In this document: positions 11,553 to 21,278 of the stretch, piece after piece | How positions within the stretch are numbered: position 1 is the stretch's first letter | How the letters are laid out: each line of letters opens with the position of its first letter | NCBI GenBank assembly: GCA_951213105.1 | Contig: OX578133.1 | Span: 141,725,313-141,789,312, forward strand | Direction: 5' to 3' | Source of the DNA: Amaurobius ferox | Taxonomy: Eukaryota > Arthropoda > Arachnida > Araneae > Amaurobiidae | Length of the DNA stretch: 64,000 bases | The notes under the pieces: generated by a model | Databases searched by the model: none | Seen by the model: the letters and a program-made list of their open reading frames with translations, nothing else | Told to the model about the DNA's origin: nothing | Position numbers and translations under genes: made by a program

Positions 11553-12551
11553 TGATGGAATACTAGTAATTTAGTTAGATACTGGTATGAGAATTAATAA
11601 GAATAATATTCGAGATACTACTAATTTGACTTGTAAAAATTTAGGCGTAGCAGATGAAGTGATGGTTTGATACGTACTGGAAGTCGTATTCTGAAACACA
11701 GCTCTTGAATATTATTTTAAGCAGAAGTATGCACAGTTCAAAAACCATCTATGAAGTGTTGGCTGGGCCGTGTAAAATATGCGAAGCCAGTTCAAAGAAA
11801 AACACTGTTCACTTTATTGTGTGAATAACATAATTAGACAATTTACACATACTCGTTATTTCTATGCCGTAAAACTTTAAACAATACTATGTACAAAGGT
11901 TCTTGTAGACACAAATAGTTCGACAGAACTTTCTTGAAGCGTTTGTAGTAAAGAATTATACTACCTTAAATAACTTGTGTGCATTTGCAGCCACCGTTGA
12001 AGGTATCCCACTTGGCAAATAGGATCCTAGTGGATGAAATACCGGCAAATATTAACGTGACTTCCAAACATTTCAACGTAAGTAAATTTAACACTTAACT
12101 TTATTTAAATGCACGTAACTTCAGTAAAAGCCATCATACTTTAGAAAAAAATAAGTCAGTGTTTTTAAACTAAACACATCCGACGCGTACTGTTCTAAAC
12201 TGACCATATCAGGGATCTAGACCGATCCAACGATCAACATCTGCGTCTGTTTCGACTGAGATCGTCGTCTGACAGCGTCCACATCGCTAACACATCCTAA
12301 CAGGAATAAGATTGTATGATAGACAATGCTTCAAGAAACTTCTGTCTTATATATCCGAAAATGGACTGTTCCGGAAACGCCCCCCGAAATGCAAAAGTGA
12401 TGCGTACGTATTGAGAACCGATTTGCAAGAAACCTCATGTTGGAAAACGTCACGGTTCACGCCGGTGAAAGGAAAGAGTCGTTCATATTAAATTTGCATA
12501 AATGTCCGTTCAAGGGAATCATGAATCGCAATGTTTGGATTTTTTCCAACA
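11553..12551 (-). mobile_element. Solo LTR, probably BEL/Pao-like
   Basis: On the minus strand the element starts TGTTGGAAAA and ends TTCCATCA. It is flanked by the 5-bp direct repeat CTTGG (plus strand 11548-11552 and 12552-12556) inside the 5S-like SINE head. A TATATAAG promoter motif on the same strand (12346-12354) is about 200 nt inside the 5' end, as expected for U3. No internal retroelement genes are present, so it is a recombined solo LTR. The BEL/Pao assignment rests on the TGTTGG start and 5-bp TSD only. Confidence 0.7.
12346..12354 (-). promoter_or_regulatory. TATA-box-like motif in the solo LTR
   Basis: ATATATAAG on the minus strand, about 200 nt from the LTR 5' end. It is followed downstream by GC-richer sequence (12190-12320), consistent with a U3/R promoter. 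Confidence 0.4.
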
Positions 12552-12870
12552 CTTGGGTGGGTGACCACCTGGGAACACCGTGTGCTGTTGGCACATTTCG
12601 GACACGGTAGCCGAATGGTTTGCGCACTGGATTTGCACGCTGCCACAACTGCCGCTGTGTTCATGCAGAGTACGATCACATTAAACATGTGGATCCGTAA
12701 GTCCTTCCGAGAGGTTGGTGGTAGGGGAAGGAGGGTACGATCCCTGTGTATGCCTCCCCCACTGGGTTCCAGTTTAAATTGGGTGGCACTTCCCGGCTGT
12801 CCAAACAGTTACCTTACACCTTTCTGGTAGGTCGGACAGTCTGGGTCTCAACAACAACATACTAATGCCT

Positions 12871-13110
12871 CGGGGCACTGCATCCCAGTGGTTAGCGTGC
12901 GGGAATTGCACTCAGTCAGCCTGAGTTCGAATCCCGCCACTGCCAAAATTGCCGCAGTGTTCATGCGGAGTACGATCACGTTAAACATGTGGGTCCATAA
13001 GTCCTTCCGAGAGGTTGGTGGTAGAGGAAGGAGGGTACGGTCCCTGTGGATGCCTCCCCCACTGGGTTCCGGCCTAAATTGGGTGGCACTTCCCGGCCGT
13101 CCAAACTGTT
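12871..13110 (+). mobile_element. SINE copy 4: complete tRNA-derived head, tail lost
   Basis: Starts 'cggggcactgcatcccagtg'. An A-box-like 'tggttagcgtg' and a B-box-like 'gagttcgaatccc' are spaced as in a tRNA gene. The body is shared with the 5S-headed copies. It is truncated at 'gtccaaactgtt', before the (CAA)n tail, where a short duplication ('taactggagcatgttgtaa' twice) follows. Confidence 0.8.
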
Positions 13111-13632
13111 ATGTAACTGGAGCATGTTGTAACTGTAACTGGAGCATGTTGTAAGGAATCAGCTGAAAATTGAGAAACATTGATTACATTGAATCTGAAA
13201 AGAGGTTGACAGATGTGTGTAGGGCCGTTTATGAGTGCTACTAAGAGGAATAGTTCTTTTATTGCACTGTTACGTGTTTTAAAGGTTTAAATTGGGATAA
13301 GAAAAGTAGCAACAAAAAGGCAGATCTTTATTTAACTTTGTATATCTCATAGACAGTCCCATAAATGAGCCCTTTTGTGGCTAAAACTTGGGTACGTAAT
13401 GTGGTGGAAGTCATGACGTTTACCTTTACATATCTCAGCGAATATGTCATTTAGAAACATGGAAATTGTTTTGGTGTACTTATTAGCTACAGGACATCAA
13501 TTTTGTAAATATCCATGGTAGGACTCGGGGACTGTATAAAAATTGCGATATCATATTTTCATAACTATACGGCCCCTTGTCGAATCCAAGACATATCGAA
13601 CATCTATACATCATATGCATACTTTTTCTAAT
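13111..13632. other. No gene seen
   Basis: AT-rich sequence between two SINEs. Apart from the 24-bp-scale duplication at 13111-13156, nothing was recognised. Confidence 0.4.
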
Positions 13633-13642
13633 TGGAAGTATG

Positions 13643-14031
13643 TTGTTGTTGTTGAGACCCAGACCGTCCGACCTACCAGAAAGGTGTAAGGTAACCGTTT
13701 GGACGGCCGGGAAGTGCCACCCAATTTGGACCGGAACCCAGTGGGTGAGGCATCCACAGGGACTGTACCCTCCTTCCCCTACCACCAAACTCTCGGAAGG
13801 ACTTGCGGACCCACATGTTTAACGTGATCGTACTCCGCATGAATATGGCGGCAGTTGTGGCAGAGTGCAAATCTAGCGTGCAAACCACCGGCTACCGCGC
13901 CCGAAATGTGCCAACAGCATGCGGTGTTCCCAGGTGGTCACCCACCCAAGTACTAACCACGCCCGATGCTGCTTGACTTCGGTGATCTAACGAGAACTGG
14001 TGCTTTCAGCACGGTAGGGCCGTTGGCCAAG
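13643..14031 (-). mobile_element. Full-length 5S-rRNA-headed SINE
   Basis: The most complete copy in the window, about 389 bp. The minus strand has a whole 5S-like head (14028 to about 13909), a linker ('gcgcggtagccggtggtttg'), the common body and a (CAA)n tail ending at 13643. It is flanked by the 10-bp TSD 'tggaagtatg' at 13633-13642 and 14032-14041. As with other 5S-derived SINEs (SINE3 type), transcription would use the internal pol III promoter in the head. Mobilisation would depend on a LINE partner not seen here. Confidence 0.9.
13909..14028 (-). promoter_or_regulatory. 5S rRNA-like head with internal pol III promoter
   Basis: About 120 nt, the length of 5S rRNA. It starts GCCAACGGCC and ends CTGTTGGC, so the ends can pair as in 5S helix I. 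It contains GATCACCGAAGTCAAGCAGC and GTGACCACCTGGGAACACCG. It lies inside the SINE with TSDs outside, so it is a SINE head and not an independent 5S gene. Confidence 0.85.
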
Positions 14032-14041
14032 TGGAAGTATG

Positions 14042-15610
14042 TGTCTATAATCAACCATTTCAAAGTTGCTGGTCCTATAAAGATTTTACTTCACACCCTG
14101 TATATACAAAAAAATCCATAATAGAGTGGCTACTACACTAAAACTGCCTATTGGCCACTGGTTACTAAGTGAAAATTTTAACTTTCAGGTCTATCGCAAG
14201 TTTCCATCTTGACATCATCAGAAAGATCGAAACATTCTCTTTCAAAGAAACTGAGCAGAATCCATATGATTAATAGACAAATTTTTATGAACTTTTAAAA
14301 AATATGTACTTTTTGTGAATTTTAAATATCCACGATTTTTATATTGCAATATAAAAGAAATTGACATGCAATCCAATGTTTATTATTTAATAGCAACTCC
14401 TTAAAATATTAGACAGCTTCAAAACAAAAAAATAATTATTTCTTGAAGCTATGCATTCGTTAAATATAATTTTTTTAAGCAAGTGAGCTGCTAATATGTG
14501 TGATGTATTACATATCATCTCATTTTTCTTCTGCAAAGGGGACCAAAAAGAGCCTTATAAGGTTCATTCATGCATGTGGATCATGGATCTGCTTTTGGTT
14601 TAATAACCTGATATCTATGTGTGGGATCAAGCAGGGAAGGGGGGGGGGGGGGGGTCAGTACCAATTTATTCTTTTGGGGCGATTAAAATAAATTACTGGA
14701 AATATACAAATTATATATTGTTTATGGAAGATATGGCCAATATATAAATTTGTCTAATTGGGTAGTATTATATATTTCATATTATATTCTAGTATTATAT
14801 ATTTCATGACATAAATTACTAACAAATAATTTTACAGCTATATTTGTAAGCTGGGCTTTTAACAATCTGTAATAATAGCTAAAGAAATTGATGATCATAT
14901 TACTTAAGCACTGGAAACTTCAAAACATTTTCTTGGTCAATGGAATTATATTCATTTAACATGTTATAAAAGTTATGTTTTGGTTTATTCCCTATTCATG
15001 TATTATTTATATTTTGTCTTTCCAATTGGCTTTTGTTCTACTGTAAAAATTGTTCTTGGCTTTATATTGTTTAAATTGTTTTTCTGTTTTTTGCCTTATT
15101 GACTAAACAAGGAATATCCTATTCAATTGTAATTAGAAAATTCTAATAAATTTTTCATGGCCATCCAATTGCTACTCTATATTTTCAGTTGAGATGTGGG
15201 TATTGAGATTTCAGTTGAGATGTGCACACCTTCTTTTCCTATAAACTAAATTTTAAAAAATCTGATAGTAAAATACTCAGTTGGTATGGATGAGTATCTC
15301 ATTAATAATGTAATATAAGAATTTCATTCAAAGTCTATTAATCATATCTATCAACATACAAGACAATACAATGTCATACAACACAAGATTTATTGTTTAT
15401 ATAGTAGAAAATCAATTCCATGGCCTCTTCATGTGCTTTTAAGAAATAAATCTATATCTCATAGAACCATATCCAGAAAATAAAAATAAATCTGTTGATC
15501 ATTTGCAACTTAAATATAGTACATATATATTACGTGTTTTTATGCAACCATTTTAAATCTAAATCCAGTAACAGTAATGTTTACGAGTGTCATTTTCATC
15601 AATTAGATGA
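14042..15610. other. AT-rich DNA, no gene seen
   Basis: Contains a 16-G run at 14639-14654. Short frames lack any recognisable motif. Confidence 0.45.
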
Positions 15611-15616
15611 CATTGC

Positions 15617-15780
15617 GGCAGGGCTGCATTGTGTCACTCTCTGCTACGAAAGACATTCCCAATTATACCTTCGGGACTGAAGAATTCTTTTGGGCCTAAC
15701 TGTACAGCGGAGGATCAGCAATCTAAAGGTTCTGAGTTTCAAACCTATGCCCACCATCGGGCTCAGCGGCCCCCGCAGTT
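15617..15780 (+). repeat. tRNA-like SINE-type repeat, copy 1
   Basis: About 165 bp, repeated directly at 16090-16250 ('cactctctgctacgaaag', 'ctgaagaattctttt', 'aatctaaaggttctgag'). The second copy has a B-box-like 'gagttcgaacct', mutated here to 'gagtttcaaacct'. The 3' part is 'gcggcccccgcag'. It is probably a tRNA-related SINE, but no TSD was found. Confidence 0.5.
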
Positions 15781-16089
15781 GATAACGATGGATGAAATAA
15801 CACACACACAATATTCACTATCTTTAATGATCTCACCTTTTGGCAGCACTGCAGATGACGAACACTTTCATTCCTCCTCCTCCTCTCCTGGTTGACTACG
15901 ACTGAAGTCATGCAACTGCACAAAGAGGTACAATACACGTCTCGGCTATTCAGCTCCCGACCGAGTTTTAACTTCAGACACGGTAGGGGTTTCCCAGCTC
16001 CCCCCCCCCCCCCACTTCTCACTGAAATTCAACCAAGCTTCTCACCTGTAAATATCCTATTTGCATTCTCACCAGGAAGGGAAGTGTGT

Positions 16090-16250
16090 GACGGGGCTGT
16101 ATTGCATCACTCTTTGCTACGAAAGAAATCCCCAATTATACTTTCAGGCCTGAAGAATTCGTTTGGCCCTAAAGGTATAGTGGAGGATAAGCAATCTAAA
16201 GGTTCTGAGTTCGAACCTATGACCCACCATTGGGGATCAGCAGCCCCCGC
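16090..16250 (+). repeat. tRNA-like SINE-type repeat, copy 2
   Basis: Direct repeat of 15617-15780 with a better B-box-like motif ('gagttcgaacct', about 16209-16220). A 14-C run at 16000-16013 lies between the copies. Confidence 0.5.
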
Positions 16251-16437
16251 AACATGAAATATCGCAATATTGATTGTCAAGATCACAGAAGTTACAGTTC
16301 CTGACTTTTGCAAGTAGAACCACTGGAAAGCTGAAAATTTCACAGATCATGTATTGAAGTTGACAAATTATCATCAAGAGTTCCGGTACTTGGTTACTCA
16401 TACATTCTTGAATACTATTCTTATGCATTCTCTTACT

Positions 16438-16785
16438 ACAGTACTGGATCGATTATATGGCGTCCCAATATCTGGAACACTTCAAAAACCAGAATTAGGC
16501 AGAGTGATACCAAATTTCGCACCAGCAAAGATTTTTTCACAAAAAATTGGTTGAATAGCATTTTTTTTTGTTTTCAATCTTGTCGAATGCTCAGAAGTGT
16601 CAATTACTACAAATTGTTTCATAGTTTCTATGGAAAACATCCTCATAACACGAATTAGGGAAGATTTCCATATTTTCTTATAGAAAATTGATGTCAACTG
16701 ACGAAAATTTACAGTTGCATGTGATGTCAATCCATACAACGGGAATTTATGCTTGATTAATTCCTTAATTAATATTTCGTTTTTC
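16438..16785 (+). repeat. Dispersed DNA-transposon end, pogo/Tigger-like
   Basis: Starts 'tacagtactggatcgattat' with 'ggcgtcccaatatctggaac', the look of a pogo/Tigger terminal repeat after TA. A diverged copy in the opposite orientation covers 34383-34720 ('ccgtacagaatggtttatcc', 'ggcgtcccgatatctggaac'). Shared internal blocks include 'agtttctatgg', 'aaacatcctcat' and 'gtcaatcca'. There is no transposase. Confidence 0.55.
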
Positions 16786-16870
16786 AAGGACATAATATAT
16801 TATATGCTTCATGAAAAGTTTCTATATTTGGTATAAATCACAGAACGGGTCATTGAGACTGTTACTTCTA

Positions 16871-18305
16871 CATACCTGCCAACCTGGGAAAATTGGAATG
16901 TGTAAAATTTTGCGTGAATGACATTTAATGATTTTTTTTAAACTACACGCGCAAACGACATTTCTAATGAATTTAACTATGCACAAATACCTGCATTAAA
17001 AAAATACTGCATTAAATATCAGGCATAGTACTGGTAGAATATGAAAATTCAGGACACCAATTTTATAAAATTTCAGGACAATAAATTATAAAATAAAAAA
17101 TATATAAAGGTTTTATACGGTGAAAATTATTTTATAATGAAAACAAATATTTATGTTTGGTAAAACACAGGTTTTCACTAAGAGTAACAAATATTGATCT
17201 TTAATAATAATAATAATTAAAAAAAAAATAATAGCACTAAATTATGTTCCTGCCAAAATGGTTTCCTTTTTATTTGCCTAAATTATTGCTTTAATACCAC
17301 TTATTGGAAAATATTCTTTCACAGAGTTCATACCCATTTTTCAAAATAGAAAAATTTGTATTATGCAACTACAATTAAAAAATTAACCTTAATAATTAGC
17401 CATAATATGAAAATAAGCTAGTTCAATCGATCTAATATGCAACATTTAAATGATGGAGATGGATGGAAAAAGATATTAACGTACTCTCGGCAATTCACGC
17501 GAAGTAACTGAATTGCGCAATCGCACTGCTTATGCGAAAATAATTAAGAAATTAACCGTAATAATTAATCAGAATATGAAAATAAGCTAGTTCAATCGAT
17601 CTAACATGCAATACTTAAATGATGGAGATGGATGGAAAAAGATACTAACGTACTCTTGGTAATTCACGCGAAGTAACTGAATTGCGCAATCGCACTGTTT
17701 ATGTGAAAATAATTAAGAAATTAACCATAATAATTAATTAGAATATGAAAATAAACTAGTTCAGTCAATCCAAAATGCAATAGTTAGAAGATTGAGATGG
17801 ATGGAAAAAGATACTTTTGTTCTCTCGGCGATTCATAAGAACAAACTGAATTGCGCAATCGCAGTGTTTATGCGAAATTAATGAACAAAATAACATTTTA
17901 GCAATTTATGCTGAATTAGACAACCTTTGAAGAAGTATACTTATTACTTTCATAAAATAAGCGATCGAGATCTTCATTTACATTACACACGGCCGTAAAT
18001 CTCCGTTAATTTGATTGGTATTACCCTGCATTTTATTATGGATTTGCTACGATCCCGGGAATGGTAGAAATCCGTGCTGAAAAAGCGTAAAATGGTGTTT
18101 CCGAGGAATTATACCACGTCTGGTTAATTAATAAATTTCAAACAAAAAAGGCCGGAGAATTTCGCCGAAGATTGATTTCCTAGTAATGTTAAAAAATTCA
18201 AATAAATGCGGAAATGAGTAAAATATAGCAATACATGCGTAAAAGCGTAAAGAGCAGTTAAAATGCGTAAATTTTACGCATAATGCGTAAAAGTTGGCAG
18301 GTATG
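16871..18305. mobile_element. Non-autonomous DNA transposon (13-bp TIR, 6-bp TSD)
   Basis: Ends are perfect 13-bp inverted repeats: 'catacctgccaac' at 16871-16883 and its complement at 18293-18305. The 6-bp direct repeat 'cttcta' flanks it at 16865-16870 and 18306-18311. The 1435-bp interior has no transposase. It carries three 169-bp tandem repeats and, near the right end, repeated 'tttacgc' words. The superfamily is not assigned. Confidence 0.75.
17381..17884. repeat. Three 169-bp tandem repeats inside the transposon
   Basis: Units begin at 17381, 17550 and 17719 with 'aattaacc'. Each contains 'agctagttcaatcgatc' (third copy diverged), 'gatggagatggatggaaaaa' or a close variant, and 'ctgaattgcgcaatcgca'. 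Identity is high between units 1 and 2 and lower for unit 3. Confidence 0.85.
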
Positions 18306-18441
18306 CTTCTATATAGTACCTCCTTATTATGGAGGGCTTGTTCTTTTCTGGTTAGATTTTAAAGATGGGTTCAATGTTTTCTTCACCAAGTAAAAATATC
18401 AAAAAATTATTATGACAGGCTTTGCTTTTCCGCACTACAGT

Positions 18442-18507
18442 GCATCGGCCATCCAAATGACTGCTCATGTCTTAGGATGAGTTGGACTCGGACGGTTTGG
18501 ATTTTCG
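18442..18507 (+). mobile_element. Short SINE-tail-like insertion with 10-bp TSD
   Basis: A 66-bp insert ('cggccatccaaatgactgct' ... 'cggacggtttgg') flanked by 'gcactacagt' at 18432-18441 and 18508-18517. It belongs with the insert at 7898-7960: both share a 'ttaggatgagt' centre not found in the long SINE copies. Confidence 0.65.
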
Positions 18508-18517
18508 GCACTACAGT

Positions 18518-19515
18518 ACATAATTTATGCTGATTTCTAAATATGTCATCCCCGCATTTGTGCAATGTAATTTTGTTACAATATTTTTTTTATTTAATGT
18601 TAAAATAAGTGCTTATCCCGAATTCCAAGATTAAGGTTGTCAAAAATGCAGAGAAAAAAAATTAGCAGGTGTAAAGTGCAATTTAAAACCAATCTCCTTT
18701 TGACTTCTTCATACAGTGCATTTTCACAAGATCTTGTTTTGTACATTTTCATAAAAATATGCAAATCTCTTAGTGTTTAAAGAGTTTAAGAAGAAATCCC
18801 CCCCCCCTTTTTTTTCCCGGTTTTTCGGAAAACAGCTCACTTAGCAACCATGGCTTACATTTGGCCCAAAATTTTAAATTCATATATTGATAAGTTTTAA
18901 TGTGTTTCCTTGTGTTTATATGTTGGAAATTTGGAAAAGATTATCTGACAATATCAGAAAAATCAGCATAATCTTTATATTTTGTTTTACTGCAAAGACA
19001 TTTTCACTTTTTCTAATCTGTTTGTATAGATATTTATTAATTTTAATTATTAATAATTGAATATTTTATTAATAACTTCATGTTTTATGTGGGAAAATTA
19101 CTTTTCAAGCATGTAGTTAATGAAATGAAGGGTTAATTTCTAGAAAGATGTATTAAAACAATGATTTGGGTACTTCAAATACAGCCATTTTGACAGGATA
19201 TATTAAAATTTGATGTATTACCCCCATCTATAAATATGGTTTTATAACTTTATTAAAAATAAATAAATGTTATTATCTTTAGTGTAAACTTGAATCCTAT
19301 CAAGTCTCAATAATCAACTTCTTTCATGGTTTGACCTTCTTTCATAATTTTTTCTTAACAACTAGATCTGAATCTAGTTTAATTACATATCATATATTTT
19401 TAATAATATATAATTTTATTTAATTAAGTATACATTTTCATTACAAAGCTTTATGTAATACATTTATGTGTAATTGAATTATAATTTTTTACAACATTGT
19501 AGAACATACTAGTAG
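18518..19515. other. AT-rich DNA, no gene seen
   Basis: Contains a C-run near 18800. No recognisable coding, RNA or terminal-repeat signal. Confidence 0.45.
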
Positions 19516-19597
19516 ATGTTAGAAAAAGTGATCCAAATTACAGAATGCTGCCTTATCCAGAAAGTCCCAAGCATTCTGGATAATAGATCCTATACTG
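19516..19597 (-). repeat. pogo/Tigger-type terminal repeat, right end
   Basis: On the minus strand it reads TACAGTATAGGATCTATTAT then 'ccagaatgcttgggactttc'. It is the inverted partner of 20614-20690, with which it shares about 45 bp. The two ends face outward, so they are not the two ends of the 1-kb segment between them. They look like ends of two separate insertions. Confidence 0.5.
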
Positions 19598-19849
19598 TAT
19601 ACTATCATTATGCATTCTCATTGCATTTACTGATTTTTCAGTACAGACAGAGTTCAGTACACAGTTACAAATCTGAGTCATTAAAACTAAAAATAAACAC
19701 TCACCACAAATTGATTAAACAATGGAGTTTGGCAATTAAATGAAACTACTAACGGACTATCACTACCTTTCTGTTTTAATCGAGAAATTGCCCAAAATTT
19801 ACTAACTGCATTTCTTCTATCCCAAATTCACATTCAGTTACTTCTTTGC

Positions 19850-20335
19850 AATGGATATGCTAGATAGGTTTTTTGTACTTACTGTAGTTTATGCACAGTT
19901 TTTGATTATTATAAATTTTTTATTTATAAATCCATCATGTTATTAGCTGCTTTGTACAATATCACGATGAATGTTTATATTCTGACTTCTATTTCATAAT
20001 CTAATAGTACATCTCCAATTATTAATTACTTTTGAATTCAACCATCTACTTTTTGATTCTTTTTTTTTTTTTAAACATTTTCAAAAAAGGTAAAACATGT
20101 TGTAAATCTGCATTTGTGCTTATTACAGAATTTATTTTCTTTCTAATTTTAATTTATTATGTTTATTATTTTTGCTAACATATTTCTGTGTACTAAAACT
20201 ACCAGCCCATCTATGTCATGACAAGGACCTCTAGTCTTGGTCTATAGTTACTTATTTTTAACGGATATGCTAGAGATGGGGGTTTTGTACTTACTGTAGT
20301 TTATGCAGTTTTCGATTATTATCAATTTATATATA
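19850..20335. repeat. Pair of 75-bp direct repeats
   Basis: 'ggatatgctaga' followed by 'ttttgtacttactgtagttt' and 'atgca..gtttt(t/c)gattattat' is present at about 19854-19920 and again at about 20263-20330. This indicates a local duplication of about 410 bp spacing. Confidence 0.6.
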
Positions 20336-20613
20336 TATATAAATTACATTTTAAGTACATATAACTATACTGAATTTATAAATAATCCTTGTTAGAGCAT
20401 TAGTGTGGCCACTAAACTAAACTTGCTTACTGGCCAGTTATTCTAAGCAAAAATTCAAATTTTCAGGTCATGTATCCTTATTAATATCTATTGATTTTAA
20501 GTAATATATATTTTAATATAAGCATTAATTAGTAGTTAAGCTGTTAATTAACTTAAAAAAATTCTAAAAATTAATGTAAGTTAACATATAATATTGACTC
20601 TATAGCTAGTCAG

Positions 20614-20690
20614 TACAGTATGGGATCTATTATCCGGAATGCTTGGGACTTTGGACTTTCTGGATAAGCAAGGTTAACAGAATATTAACA
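20614..20690 (+). repeat. pogo/Tigger-type terminal repeat, left end
   Basis: Starts TA-CAGTATGGGATCTATTATCC, followed by 'ggaatgcttgggacttt' and 'ctttctggataag'. Partner of 19516-19597. The matching right end was not found downstream. GC-richer unrecognised sequence follows to about 20800. Confidence 0.5.
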
Positions 20691-21276
20691 AGTTGTCTTA
20701 CTCGCTATTTCCCCCATGGTAACATTTCTGGACGAGCTGTGATGTCACTGCTAGACCTCCCGATCTGTGGATCAGCGGCACTTCGTAGAAAAACATTGGA
20801 AAACGCGGTTTTGTTTAAAACTGTCTCGCTTTTAAGCATCAACGAGATAAATGAAATGTTGAATACATAATGTGCTGACTCTGAAATGTGACAAATAAAC
20901 TCAAATTGAAATTCAAAACGAACTAAATTGCAGTAAACGATTGATGGAGTCAAGGATATGAATTTTCCGGGTGATTTTGTATAGCAAATACAATGAGCTT
21001 TCTATTTTACACAAAATTTACACATTTTATGGCCAAAATGATAATCTTTATTAATATTTTACCAGCAAATATATTGCATGAATTTGGATTTTAATATAGT
21101 ACTCTTTAACAATTACTTTTACAAGACGTTCAAGATTTTGAACGAAATATCCCGTTCAAATTCATTAAATAGAGACTGTACATTCTACTGTCTGTATTGT
21201 CTATTAAAGAAATGAAGGTTTAAAGTAGGATAAAACTGGTGAGAAATATGTTAATAGAAGTAAATAAGATTCTTTT
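20691..21276. other. No gene seen
   Basis: Moderately GC-rich to 20800, then AT-rich. It may hold the interior of the transposon beginning at 20614, but no transposase motif is visible. Confidence 0.35.
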
Positions 21277-21278
21277 TA

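Larger units (their letters stand above)
11468..12860 (+). mobile_element. SINE copy 3: 5S-rRNA-derived head, split by a solo LTR
   Basis: The first two thirds of a 5S rRNA-like head lie at 11471-11552 ('gatcaccgaagtcaagcagc' is the C-box region). The remainder is at 12552-12594 ('gtgaccacctgggaacaccg'), after a 999-bp LTR insertion. The common SINE body and (CAA)n tail follow to 12860. The right flank 'aatgcct' continues the repeated target seen in the neighbouring copies. Confidence 0.8.

Noticed and set aside
12897..12945. A tRNA gene in the head of SINE copy 4
   Set aside because: A and B boxes are present, but no full cloverleaf could be drawn, and it runs into the SINE body.
13909..14028. 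A genuine 5S rRNA gene
   Set aside because: It is inside TSDs and continuous with SINE body and tail, so it is a SINE head.
17381..17884. CRISPR-like array
   Set aside because: Units are 169 bp, contiguous and without spacers. They are ordinary tandem repeats within a eukaryotic transposon.
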